Source: Burkholderiaceae bacterium
Lineage (GTDB): Bacteria; Pseudomonadota; Gammaproteobacteria; Burkholderiales; Burkholderiaceae_B
Direction of reading: 5' to 3'
DNA length: 64,000 bases
NCBI GenBank assembly: GCA_021208885.1
Contig: JAJOJF010000047.1
Span: forward strand, 1-64,000
How positions within the stretch are numbered: position 1 is the first letter of the stretch; every line of letters starts with the position of its first letter. The notes beneath the pieces are model-generated. The model was not told the DNA's origin. It was given only the letters and a program-made list of their open reading frames with translations, and searched no databases. Below, piece by piece: positions 10,955 through 20,754 of the stretch. A program made the translations under genes and the position numbers.

Positions 10955-11030
10955 TGGTGGGTGCTAACGGGTTCGAACCGCTGACCTACGCCTTGTAAGG
11001 GCGCCGCTCTACCAGCTGAGCTAAGCACCC
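10955..11030 (-). tRNA. tRNA-Val (anticodon TAC)
   Basis: Cloverleaf on minus strand: GGGTGCTTAGCTCAGC..CCCTTACAAGG..GGTTCGAACCC..AGCACCCACCA; CCA encoded. Confidence 0.95.
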
Positions 11031-11161
11031 ACGGTATTTACTGACAACATCACTAACAACAGTACGTAAACCGAACCTCTAGTGTAAGACAAAAAGAGAC
11101 CGCTTCGTTACATGAACTGGCGTTACCTAAGTCAATCAAAAAACTGAAATCTCAAAAGCAA

Positions 11162-11183
11162 CGGTCCGCATTATAGCGGACCG
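11162..11183 (-). terminator. Likely terminator of the HU gene
   Basis: CGGTCCGC-ATTATA-GCGGACCG stem-loop just downstream of the HU stop; U-tract weak on the minus strand. Confidence 0.5.
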
Positions 11184-11210
11184 CAGCGTTACTGCAAAAC
11201 GCAGGTGTGA

Positions 11211-11483
11211 TTAGTTCACAGCGTCTTTCAGAGCCTTGCCAGGACGGAACTTCGGCACTTTGGCTTTTTTGATTTTGATGGTTTCGCCAGTGCGCGGGTT
11301 ACGGCCGGTGCGAGCAGCGCGAGCCGAAACAGCGAAAGTCCCAAAACCGACCAAAGTCACCGTGCCACCTTTTTTGAGTGTGGTCTTAACACCGCCGATC
11401 AGAGCGTCGAGGGCACGTGCTGCAGCAGCCTTCGAAATGTCCGCCTTCGTGGCGATGTGGTCGATCAATTCGGTTTTGTTCAT
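11211..11483 (-). CDS. hupB: DNA-binding protein HU
   Basis: [48 protein letters not shown]. Confidence 0.95.
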   Translation of the reverse strand: MNKTELIDHIATKADISKAAAARALDALIGGVKTTLKKGGTVTLVGFGTFAVSARAARTGRNPRTGETIKIKKAKVPKFRPGKALKDAVN

Positions 11484-11747
11484 GTCAGGATTACCCCTTC
11501 CAATTCAAGTTAATAATGTCCCACAGCGAGCCGTCGTGTGGAGTGTTTCGCAACGCTAGCAGTGTCGCTGCGTCGCATACTAGTATTTAGCCTTCACAAA
11601 TGCACACTGTCAAGTAAAAAATCACGCTGAGAACCGCATATTCATTGGGTGTGACGAATTAGACACTGTAAGAAAGTACGTTGTAAGCAATGGTTGGATG
11701 ATTCTTAAAAACTAAGGTATAAGCAGGCACCACAAACTGGCTTAACC

Positions 11748-12998
11748 TCAAACAAATTCGTCCAGTGCCCTGGCGAAATCGTCAAGCAAATCATCAATGT
11801 CTTCAATACCGACGGAGACTCGAACCAAGCCGTCGTCAATGCCCATCCGGGCTCGCATGGAAGGTCCCATCTCATGATAAATCGTTTGTGCCACGGGAAG
11901 CGCTAAGGTACGTGTATCGCCCACATGAGTGGCCAAGACCGGCAATGTGAGGCTGTTTAAAAAATCAACGCAGTTGATTTCAGGCTTGAGCGTAAAAGAC
12001 AACAAGGTACTAAACCGGCCCGCGAACAAACTGGCAGCGCGTTCATGTTGTGGATGATGCTGCAGCCCTGGGTAGGCGACTCTGGCAACACAGGGATGTT
12101 TGTCAAGCATTTGTGCAAGTGCTAACGCATTGGCACATGCTTTGTCTAATCGCAGTGCCAACGTCTCCGCACCAATCGAAATTCGATGTGCTGGCTCAGC
12201 CGCCAGCGTGGCTCCCATGTCACGCAGGCCTTTTTTCTTGATCTGGGTTATGGCCCAAGTCTTGGGCTCACCCTTTTGATAGGTCGGCAATATGTTGGGG
12301 TAAACCGACCAGTCAAAGAGACCGGTGTCGATCACCACACCACCAAGCGCTTGTGCATGGCCAGCAATGTGCTTTGACAACGAGTGCATGGTCAGGCTTG
12401 CGCCGACGGATTTTGCCTGCAGTAAATATGGCGAGGTAAGCGTTCCGTCAACCAGGTAGACCAGATTGTTGGCTTTGGCAAATTCACCAATACCGGCCAA
12501 GTCAGCGATTTGTGTACCCGGATTGCCGATTGTTTCAACAAAAATCATGCGTGTGTTAGGTCGAACTGCGGCCTTGACCTGCGCCAGATCGGTTGCATCA
12601 ACCAACGAGACATCGATGCCAAGCTGCGCCAAGGTCCCAAACAGGCTGTTGGTATTGCCAAACACGTACTGGCTTGCCAGCAGATGGTCACCCGACTTCA
12701 AGAGCGTCGTAAAAACCGCGGCCAATGCCGCCATGCCCGTGGCGAAAGTGATGGCGCTTAGGCCACCTTCCATTTGTGTGAGCTTTGCTTCGAGAGCCGC
12801 CGTCGTTGGCGTACCCTGTCTTGCATAAGAAAACCCGGGCTTGCCCTGAAACACCGCCACGAGGTCACGCGCGTCCTCGTAGCCATACTGCGAGGATGTA
12901 TGAATGGGTTGATGCACAGCACCATGCTCGGTGCCGCGAAGACGATCATGATGCAGAATTTCAGTGGTGAAGCCCTTGGGCGTGCCTTTGACAGTCAT
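11748..12998 (-). CDS. metZ: O-succinylhomoserine sulfhydrylase-type trans-sulfuration PLP enzyme
   Basis: HQPIHTSSQY, YARQGTPT, SLTMHSLSKHIAGHAQALGG lysine motif; Cys/Met-metabolism PLP family. Confidence 0.82.
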   Translation of the reverse strand: MTVKGTPKGFTTEILHHDRLRGTEHGAVHQPIHTSSQYGYEDARDLVAVFQGKPGFSYARQGTPTTAALEAKLTQMEGGLSAITFATGMAALAAVFTTLLKSGDHLLASQYVFGNTNSLFGTLAQLGIDVSLVDATDLAQVKAAVRPNTRMIFVETIGNPGTQIADLAGIGEFAKANNLVYLVDGTLTSPYLLQAKSVGASLTMHSLSKHIAGHAQALGGVVIDTGLFDWSVYPNILPTYQKGEPKTWAITQIKKKGLRDMGATLAAEPAHRISIGAETLALRLDKACANALALAQMLDKHPCVARVAYPGLQHHPQHERAASLFAGRFSTLLSFTLKPEINCVDFLNSLTLPVLATHVGDTRTLALPVAQTIYHEMGPSMRARMGIDDGLVRVSVGIEDIDDLLDDFARALDEFV

Positions 12999-13031
12999 CT
13001 TGGAACATTAGTTGGAATTAACAAGCGCAGT

Positions 13032-13778
13032 TTACTGTGATGGCGTGGTGCGCTGGCGGACTGTCTCGTAAAGACATACGCCAGTGGCTACGCTTACATT
13101 GAGACTTTCTACCGATCCTGCCATGGGTATGTGCACCAAATGGTCGCACAATTCCCGGGTCAAGCGTCTCATTCCCGCGCCTTCAGCACCCATGACCCAG
13201 GCTACCGGACCACGCTGATCAACCTCATGCAGACTATGCTGCGCTCGCTCATCCGTGCCGATTAGCCAAACGCCACGGTCTTTCAAATCGCGTAATTGGC
13301 GTGCCAAATTGGTCACCATGATGTAGGGCACTGATTGAGTTGCACCACAGGCGACACGCTCGACTACCGGACTCAAGCCCACTGCCCTGTCTTTGGGCGC
13401 GATCACTGCATGCACTCCGGCCGCATCCGCCGTGCGCAGGCAGGCACCCAAATTGTGCGGATCAGTCACGCCATCAAGCACCAAGAACAACGGTGCTGAC
13501 TTCATGCTGTCAAACACTTCGTCGATGTCTTGGGCCAAGCTCAAAGCTTCCACAATCGCTACCACGCCCTGATGACGCACGCCTTGCGCGAGCTGCTCAA
13601 GACGTTCGCCATCAACAACATGACAGGTAACACCATGTTCCTTCAGACTCGACATCAGGCTAGTCATGCGCTTGTCACGGCGCGCGGCATCGACGTACAC
13701 ATCGCGTACCGAGCCAGGGGCCTGACGCACTCGCGCTTGCACAGCATGGAAACCCGCTAGTAATTTAGACTGACTCAT
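13032..13778 (-). CDS. rlmB: 23S rRNA (guanosine-2'-O-)-methyltransferase, SpoU family
   Basis: [65 protein letters not shown]. Confidence 0.93.
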   Translation of the reverse strand: MSQSKLLAGFHAVQARVRQAPGSVRDVYVDAARRDKRMTSLMSSLKEHGVTCHVVDGERLEQLAQGVRHQGVVAIVEALSLAQDIDEVFDSMKSAPLFLVLDGVTDPHNLGACLRTADAAGVHAVIAPKDRAVGLSPVVERVACGATQSVPYIMVTNLARQLRDLKDRGVWLIGTDERAQHSLHEVDQRGPVAWVMGAEGAGMRRLTRELCDHLVHIPMAGSVESLNVSVATGVCLYETVRQRTTPSQ

Positions 13779-13805
13779 TGACTGCCATCTTTAAACTGTT
13801 TGCCT

Positions 13806-16238
13806 CTAGCGTCTGCGGCTAGGGGATTTTTTGACTGATCGTCTGCCAGCCTTTTTAGGGGTCGCACTCTCAACCTTGGCACTGCGTTTGGCTTGGGCTC
13901 GACGTTGTTTCGCAGACTGACCCTTGAGTTCCGACGGTTTAGCCGATGCCGCTTTTTTGACATGGCGATTGCCATTAGTCGCTCCGCGGGCAGCCTCGCG
14001 CTTGAGCGACGCAAAGGAGGTACCCGCTACAAGCCGAAACTCGATGCGACGTGCCTCCAAATCCACCCGCGCGACCTGGACTTGGACCGAGTCAGTAAGT
14101 CGGTAACGCATGCCGGTACGCTCACCTCTGAGTTCGTGCATGGCCTCGTTGAACTGGAAATATTCCGTGCCCAGTTCTGAAACGTGCACCATGCCTTCGA
14201 CGTGCAAAGTATCAAGCGTGACGAATATCCCGAAACTGGCCACACCCGTAATCCGACCGCTGAAGACTTCGCCAACCCGTTCCTTGACGAACCAGCATTT
14301 GAGCCAAGCCTCAACGTCGCGCGATGCATCATCGGCGCGACGCTCTCGTGCTGAAAGCAGGATTCCTAACTTTTCCCAAAGGTCATGCTCATACTCTTTG
14401 CGGGTCATGCCAGGGACAACCACGTGATCGGGCGCTGCCGGCAAGTAACGATCCTTGGCAAGCAACGCCTTGATCACCCGATGGGTAAGCAAATCCGGAT
14501 AACGCCTGATCGGCGAGGTGAAATGCGTGTACTCGGGATACGACAAACCAAAATGGCCGACGTTGTCAGGCGAATAAATCGCTTGCTGCATGGACCGCAG
14601 GCACATGCTCTGGAGCAAATCAAAATCTGGCCGGTTGCGTGCCTTGTCCACCAGGGCGGCGTAATGGCTTGCCTGGGGATCATCGCCACCCGCCAAGTCA
14701 AGACCAAGCGTTTTAAGAAACGTCCTGAGGCTCTGAAGCTTCTCCGGCGTCGGGCCTTCGTGGATACGGAACAGTCCCAGATGCTTGCTGCGACGCATAA
14801 AGTCAGCCGCACAAGTATTGGCTGCCAACATGCATTCTTCAATCAACCGATGCGCGTCATTGCGCACCAGGCCAACGATGCGCTCAATGCGGCCAAGCTC
14901 ATTGCAAACAATCTTGGTCTCAACGGTATCAAAGTCAATAGCACCGCGTCGCTTTCGCGCATCAGCCAGCAAGCCGAACAACTCATGCAGGTTTTGAAGT
15001 TGCGGCAAAATCGGACCGAGCTGTTTGGCCACTGGGCCTGTGGGCTGTTGCAGTGCTTCCCAGACTTGCGTGTAGGTAGTGCGCGCATGCGAGTGCATGA
15101 CAGCGTTATAGAACTGGTAAGCCACAACCTCGCCCGCCTTGGCGCCAGAGGCTGCGATCACCATGTCACACACGAGTGCCAGTCGATCGACGTGGGGGTT
15201 TAAAGAGCACAACCCATTGGAAAGCTTGGTTGGCAACATTGGAATGACGCGCCGCGGAAAGTACACGCTGGTGCCTCGTTCACGAGCATCATCATCCAAG
15301 GCGTCCCCATCCTTGACGTAATGACTGACGTCGGCAATCGCAACCAACAAACGCCAACCTGGACGTTTGCGAGCCTCGCCCAGATCAACGGGCTCGCAAT
15401 AGACAGCGTCATCGAAGTCGCGCGCGTCTTCACCGTCAATCGTAATGAGCGGCACATCTCTGAGATCCACACGACCTTTGAGATCCTGTCGCCGGACCTC
15501 ATCGGGCAATTTGTCGCACAGACGCTGGGCTTGGTCAGAGAAGTCCACCGGCACATCGAACTTGCGAACCGCAATTTCAATTTCCATGCCGGGGTCATCA
15601 ATCTCACCAAGAATTTCGGCCACCCGACCCAGTGGCTGGGTATGACGGGTCGGTTGTTCGAGGATTTCAACGGTCACGACCTGGCCGTGCTGAGCACCAG
15701 CAGTATCTGACGGCGGGATCAACACATCGTGCTTGATACGCTGATCCTCGGGCACAACAATCGACACACCCCGTTCGTTCAAAAACCGGCCAACCAGACG
15801 ATTGGTGCGACGCTCGAGCACCTCGACAATTGTGCCATCCGGCTTGCCACGATAGTCCCCGGTTATCTTGACCAATACACGGTCACCATGAAGCACCTTA
15901 AGCATTTCACGAGGCGACAGAAAAACATCCTGTAAACCGTCGTCACGCTGCAAAAACCCAAAACCGTCACGATGGCCAAGTACTTTGCCAGCAATAAAGT
16001 CCAGTTTCTTGGCAAGCAGCAAAACGCCCTTGCGATTTGGCATTAACTGGCCGTCTCGCTCCATGGCTGCCAGCCGACGCTCAAATCCAACCCATGTCGC
16101 GTCACGGTCAACGCCGAGCTGCTCAGCCAATTCAGCTGGCGTAAGCGGTTTGGTTGCACGCCGCAACTCCAGCAAAATCGCCTCGCGCGACGGCACGTCT
16201 GGATCGAAATCCGGGATCTCTGAACTGCTAGATGTCAT
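13806..16238 (-). CDS. rnr: Ribonuclease R
   Basis: TIDGEDARDFDDAVYCEP; YTHFTSPIRRYPDLLTHR; C-terminal S1 domain and basic tail. Confidence 0.95.
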   Translation of the reverse strand: MTSSSSEIPDFDPDVPSREAILLELRRATKPLTPAELAEQLGVDRDATWVGFERRLAAMERDGQLMPNRKGVLLLAKKLDFIAGKVLGHRDGFGFLQRDDGLQDVFLSPREMLKVLHGDRVLVKITGDYRGKPDGTIVEVLERRTNRLVGRFLNERGVSIVVPEDQRIKHDVLIPPSDTAGAQHGQVVTVEILEQPTRHTQPLGRVAEILGEIDDPGMEIEIAVRKFDVPVDFSDQAQRLCDKLPDEVRRQDLKGRVDLRDVPLITIDGEDARDFDDAVYCEPVDLGEARKRPGWRLLVAIADVSHYVKDGDALDDDARERGTSVYFPRRVIPMLPTKLSNGLCSLNPHVDRLALVCDMVIAASGAKAGEVVAYQFYNAVMHSHARTTYTQVWEALQQPTGPVAKQLGPILPQLQNLHELFGLLADARKRRGAIDFDTVETKIVCNELGRIERIVGLVRNDAHRLIEECMLAANTCAADFMRRSKHLGLFRIHEGPTPEKLQSLRTFLKTLGLDLAGGDDPQASHYAALVDKARNRPDFDLLQSMCLRSMQQAIYSPDNVGHFGLSYPEYTHFTSPIRRYPDLLTHRVIKALLAKDRYLPAAPDHVVVPGMTRKEYEHDLWEKLGILLSARERRADDASRDVEAWLKCWFVKERVGEVFSGRITGVASFGIFVTLDTLHVEGMVHVSELGTEYFQFNEAMHELRGERTGMRYRLTDSVQVQVARVDLEARRIEFRLVAGTSFASLKREAARGATNGNRHVKKAASAKPSELKGQSAKQRRAQAKRSAKVESATPKKAGRRSVKKSPSRRR

Positions 16239-16337
16239 TGGGTTTGGTTGTCTTTTAAGGTAGCCTGGTGGCGAAATTGCCTATGAATCAATCTCGTATA
16301 TAATTTGCGTCCTGTTAGACATTATGCCTGACACAGT

Positions 16338-16422
16338 GCCCAGGTGGCGGAATTGGTAGACGCGCATGGTTCAGGTCCATGTGCCGCAAGGTGTGGAGGT
16401 TCGAGTCCTCTCCTGGGCACCA
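16338..16422 (+). tRNA. tRNA-Leu (anticodon CAG)
   Basis: GCCCAGGTGGCGGAATTGGTAGAC..ATGGTTCAGGTCCAT..variable arm..GTTCGAGTCC..CCTGGGCACCA. Confidence 0.95.
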
Positions 16423-16499
16423 CTAGTATCAAATGACGGCGACTGGCTCTACCCCATTATGGAGGGGATGAGTGGATCGATGGTAACCGCGAGTGACTG

Positions 16500-16533
16500 G
16501 CCTTTTAACGGACGACGTTAGGAGGCTTTTTTG
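16500..16533 (+). terminator. Intrinsic terminator downstream of tRNA-Leu
   Basis: GCCTTTTAACG-GACGA-CGTTAGGAGGC (11 pairs including 2 G.U) followed by TTTTTTG. Confidence 0.75.
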
Positions 16534-16674
16534 TTTTTGTAGACGTGCTTTTGGTTTGCCTTTGGTTTGGAAGCTGCTCCTCGTTCGTATTACAACCCCT
16601 AGCCACATGCATGAAGCTTATACTGCCTGGTGTTAACTGAGATCTAGCTCTCTCCCACCAATGAGGTTGCAAGA

Positions 16675-17547
16675 TTGGAACTGAGACACTTGCGGTACTT
16701 CAAAACGCTGGCTCAAGAACTGAGCTTCACCAAAGCTGCCGCACGCCTGCACGTCACGCAATCAACCCTGTCACACCAGATCAAGCAGCTCGAAGATGAA
16801 ATAGGCGTCGACCTTTTACAACGCGACGGCAAGAAAATCTCGCTAACGCATGCTGGGCAAACTCTCTTACAGACCACCTTGCGCACCATGGAAGACCTTG
16901 ACCAGACGCTGCGCGATTTGAAATTGCAAGACAAGCCGATGACTGGGCGTTTGGTTATCGGTGTCACACATACGTTTTCTATGCGATTGCTGGGACAGTA
17001 TTTGGCTGAATTTGTTAGTCATTTTCCGCTTGTAAAGCTGGATATCAAGGAACTTCCTGCTATTGAAATAGAATCAAAGCTGCTTGCAGACGAACTCGAT
17101 GTTGGCGTGGCTTATGCCCCAACATCCCTGCCAGGCCTGTGGGTAGAGCCACTTTTTTCCGAGCCCCTCATGCTTGTAACGAGCAAGCGGCATCCATTCG
17201 GCAACCGCAAACGGTTGCGCATGGTTGAATTGCACAATCAAAAGCTTGCCTTGCTGTCACCCAATTTCGCCACACGCGTGATGCTTGATGCCTGTTTTAA
17301 GCAGGCCGGCATAGAACCGCAGGTTGTAGCAGAAACCAACACGATTTTTCCGATTTTGCAGCTGGTCAAAAGCCAATATATTGCGACGATCATTTCCGAA
17401 CGCGCCATTGCAGATCGCAGTGACTTGCACACGATTATTTTGCAAGATCCGAGCCCAACCAGAACAGCCGCACTGGTTTGGAACAAACACAGGCATTACT
17501 CGGAAGTCGCTTTAGCCTTTGCCAGCTTGGTCAAAACACGAGGCTAG
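16675..17547 (+). CDS. LysR-family transcriptional regulator (TTG start)
   Basis: MELRHLRYFKTLAQELSFTKAAARLHVTQSTLSHQIKQLEDEIGVDLLQR. Confidence 0.92.
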   Translation: MELRHLRYFKTLAQELSFTKAAARLHVTQSTLSHQIKQLEDEIGVDLLQRDGKKISLTHAGQTLLQTTLRTMEDLDQTLRDLKLQDKPMTGRLVIGVTHTFSMRLLGQYLAEFVSHFPLVKLDIKELPAIEIESKLLADELDVGVAYAPTSLPGLWVEPLFSEPLMLVTSKRHPFGNRKRLRMVELHNQKLALLSPNFATRVMLDACFKQAGIEPQVVAETNTIFPILQLVKSQYIATIISERAIADRSDLHTIILQDPSPTRTAALVWNKHRHYSEVALAFASLVKTRG

Positions 17548-17566
17548 CTGGCCACACGGGCACTGG

Positions 17567-18703
17567 CTATTGCGCTCCAATTAAGCGAAGAATCTCTTCT
17601 CTATGCTCATCAAGCATCGGCGGTGGCGTCATGCTGGTCATTCGCTGCCCATCAATACTTACCGGGAACCGAACTGAATTGAACCTCCCGAGTTTCGGGT
17701 GCTCACCTGAAACGGTCAACCCAAGATGTTTGGCCTGGGGATCATCAAGGGCTTCGCTGCTGTCATAAACGGGCGCATGGGGCACATCCTTGGCCAAAAG
17801 CAGATTGCACCAGACCGCTCTCGGTTTAGTCAGGAAAACGGGACTGAGCAGTTCAATAATCGCCTCCTGATTCTCAATGCGAGCTTGACGATCGGCAAAG
17901 CGTGGGTCTTTAAATATGTCCAACATGCCCGTCACCTCAGCCAATCCATCCCAAAACTTTTGTGGGGATGACATGTGCAACGCGATCCACTTTTTATCAG
18001 CGCACTCAAATACGTACGACTGGGACACTCGAGGGCGACTGTAAGGACCCACGATCTCATCGAGTGAGAAATAATGCGTAAAGGCATCAATGTTGAAATA
18101 ACTCATCGCCTCGAGCATTGACACCTCAACCCGATGTCCTTTGCCTGAGCGCGCCCTCTCGCTAAGCGCGGCCAGAATTCCCATCGCGGCGTACATCCCG
18201 GTAATGGAGTCCGCTAGCGCCGGACCCACAACCCTTGGGTTTTCTGGGTTAACCAGCAAGTGCAAGAGCCCGCTGGCCGCTTGCGCAACTGAGTCATAGG
18301 CGGGCCGGCTCGCCGATGGGCCATCTTGCCCGAAGCCACTGATAGCACAGTAGACAAGATCGGGTTTGATCTGGCGAAGCCGCTGCTCATCTGCGTTTAA
18401 TTTTTGAGCCACCCCAGGACGGAAATTCTGCAGGTAGACATCAGCTGTTGCGATTAATTGATCAAAAACAGCCAGGTCCGCTGGCTGACGGGTATCCAGG
18501 GCAATGCTTCGCTTGTTGCGATTACACGCTTGATAATGGGGGCTGTAAAGCTCCCCTTTATAGGCACGAAACGGGTCACCTGTGACTGGTTGTTCTACTT
18601 TGATCACTTCAGCACCCAGATCTGCGAGCAGCATTCCAGTAGCAGGCCCTGTAATGTAGGTGCCCTGATCGATAACCCGAACTCCCTGCAAAATGGTTAG
18701 CAT
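17567..18703 (-). CDS. CaiB/BaiF (family III) CoA-transferase
   Basis: VRVIDQGTYITGPATGMLLADLGAEVIKVEQP..YCAISGFGQDGP. Confidence 0.92.
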   Translation of the reverse strand: MLTILQGVRVIDQGTYITGPATGMLLADLGAEVIKVEQPVTGDPFRAYKGELYSPHYQACNRNKRSIALDTRQPADLAVFDQLIATADVYLQNFRPGVAQKLNADEQRLRQIKPDLVYCAISGFGQDGPSASRPAYDSVAQAASGLLHLLVNPENPRVVGPALADSITGMYAAMGILAALSERARSGKGHRVEVSMLEAMSYFNIDAFTHYFSLDEIVGPYSRPRVSQSYVFECADKKWIALHMSSPQKFWDGLAEVTGMLDIFKDPRFADRQARIENQEAIIELLSPVFLTKPRAVWCNLLLAKDVPHAPVYDSSEALDDPQAKHLGLTVSGEHPKLGRFNSVRFPVSIDGQRMTSMTPPPMLDEHREEILRLIGAQ

Positions 18704-18719
18704 GCTGAAGAGCCCCTCA

Positions 18720-19502
18720 TTAGTTTCCGTCGTATTGAATACCCTGGGCGGCTATGCCTGACATGATAAAGCCGATTGGCCTGGTTGCCTCTTCATTCAA
18801 ATGGGCAATCAAGCTAGCTGTGCGCGCCAAAATAGGTATCCCCTTTAGCGCATGCACAGGAAAGCCGATATCCAACAACACCGCCGGGATAGCGCCTGAC
18901 ACATTAATGGGCAACGGCTTTCCAAGTACCTCGCCAATAGCCTGTTCGACTGCATAAAGCATTTGAATGTAGTCGCCGGCAACGCCCCTTTCTTTTGCGA
19001 GCGTCAACAGCCTTATGGCGCGGGGATCTCCCTCGGAGTGCTGCGGATGTCCAAACCCCGGAATTGCCTGCTTATTGGACCGCAATTGACGCAACCCCCC
19101 GATGGCAACCGTCTCGGCAGGTCCTGATCCTTGCTTGACCTGATCAACCAAAGATATTAAGAACCTGCCGCAGGCCTCGGTGCTACCAAGCACAACTGAA
19201 CCACATCCCAAAATACCCGCAGCAACAGCACCCTGCAACGCATCGGGTGCTGCGGCATAGGTCATGCGGGCTGCCTGCACACTCGGAACCAGACCATGCT
19301 CGGATATTGATAGTAAAACGGCGTCGATAAAGAACTGTTGGCTCTCACTAGGCTTTTGACCCGTTAGCAAGAAGTAAAAGTACTCAGTGAATCCCATTTG
19401 ACCAATCAACTCGTCGCACAGGTCTTTGCCCCTGACCGTAATTGAGTGTGCATCTGACGTGCAAATAGCAGTAAATGGGTTGTCTTGCTTTCCGATTCTC
19501 AT
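18720..19502 (-). CDS. Citrate synthase-family protein, citryl-CoA lyase-like
   Basis: Short (260 aa) citrate synthase-like protein: GFTEYFYFLLTGQKP, IPGFGHPQHSEGDPRA, NVSGAIPAVLLDIGFP. Confidence 0.78.
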   Translation of the reverse strand: MRIGKQDNPFTAICTSDAHSITVRGKDLCDELIGQMGFTEYFYFLLTGQKPSESQQFFIDAVLLSISEHGLVPSVQAARMTYAAAPDALQGAVAAGILGCGSVVLGSTEACGRFLISLVDQVKQGSGPAETVAIGGLRQLRSNKQAIPGFGHPQHSEGDPRAIRLLTLAKERGVAGDYIQMLYAVEQAIGEVLGKPLPINVSGAIPAVLLDIGFPVHALKGIPILARTASLIAHLNEEATRPIGFIMSGIAAQGIQYDGN

Positions 19503-19539
19503 GGCAGGTCCGCTTAATTTATCAATGGTGATTCAATGG

Positions 19540-20499
19540 TCAATCAATACGAGCGTTGGCCTTGGTAATGATATCTGCCCACTTAACGATTTCAGTGTCC
19601 ACGAAAGAATTCAAAGCCGCACCGGTAATCGGCTTGCCCTCAATGCCGAGCTTGAGCAGCGTTTGCTTGACAGTCGGGTCATCAATCACTTTGGCAGCTG
19701 CGGTGCGCAAACGGCTTTCCACATCGGCGGGCAAACCTGCGGGTGCTGCCAACATAAACCACGCTTTCAAATCAAACCCTTCAAAGCCAACCTCATCAAT
19801 TGAAGGCACATCAGGGGCCAAGTTGGCGCGCTCTTTTGAGCTTGCACCGAGTGCTTTAAGCGTGCCAGCCTGGATGTGTGGCACAACCGCAACCGGGTGA
19901 TAAAACAGAAAGTCAACCTGGCCGCTAATCGTATCGGTCAATGCCTGCGCACCGCTCTTGTACGGAATATGCGTCATATCAACATTTGCAAGATTCTTGA
20001 GCAACTCGCCAGCCAAATGACCTGATGTGCCGTTGCCAGCCGAGGCAAAAGTAACCGCACCTGGCCTTGCACGGGCATCGTTGACGAGATCGGCAAGGGA
20101 TTTGTAAGGCTTGGCGCTAGCAACTACCAACAAAGTAGGCGTGTAGCCAGGCATCAGGAGGTAAGTAAAGTCTGTGGACGGATCGTATGGAAGCTTGGCA
20201 TACAGTCCCTTGTTGATTGCAAAGGTTCCGACTGTGCCGAGCTCCAGCGTGTAGCCATCTGGTGCGGATTTTGCGACCAGATCAGTGCCAATGGTGCCGC
20301 CTGCACCTGCCTTGTTATCCACAATAATGGGTTGACCCAGCTCTTTGGAAAGTGACTCGCCAATGGCCCGGGCAATGGTGTCAGTAGTGGTGCCGGCGGC
20401 AAACGGCACAATCATTCGGATTGGTTTGTCAGGGTAAGCAGCAAATGCTGGGGAGCTCGCGAGAGCGAGCGTGGCAAGAAGCGAAACTATTTTTTTCAT
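19540..20499 (-). CDS. Bug/TctC-family tripartite tricarboxylate transporter solute receptor
   Basis: Signal peptide MKKIVSLLATLALASSPAFAAYPDKPIRMIVPFAAGTTTDTIAR..VDNKAGAGGTIGTDLVAKSAPDGYT. Confidence 0.93.
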   Translation of the reverse strand: MKKIVSLLATLALASSPAFAAYPDKPIRMIVPFAAGTTTDTIARAIGESLSKELGQPIIVDNKAGAGGTIGTDLVAKSAPDGYTLELGTVGTFAINKGLYAKLPYDPSTDFTYLLMPGYTPTLLVVASAKPYKSLADLVNDARARPGAVTFASAGNGTSGHLAGELLKNLANVDMTHIPYKSGAQALTDTISGQVDFLFYHPVAVVPHIQAGTLKALGASSKERANLAPDVPSIDEVGFEGFDLKAWFMLAAPAGLPADVESRLRTAAAKVIDDPTVKQTLLKLGIEGKPITGAALNSFVDTEIVKWADIITKANARID

Positions 20500-20754
20500 C
20501 GTTGTCTCCTTTGTTGTATTGCTACTAGCCAAGTTTATCGATACGACTGGTTAAATAAAAATGAAATTTAAATCTGGTAACCATCGATAGAATCGATCAA
20601 ATGTGGCCAGCAACTCGACTTCAGTCAATTGACCAAACGAATGAAAAATTGATTTCAATCAAATTAGATTTGGCTAAGTTTAATTAGACTGGGGCGTGAC
20701 TAAAGATCACATGACAAGAAATCAATTGCATCCAAACCAGTGGAGGATTAAGAC

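Noticed and set aside
14385-15203. 272-aa plus-strand ORF antisense to rnr
   Set aside because: Shadow ORF inside a clearly coding RNase R gene; translation shows no recognisable domain.
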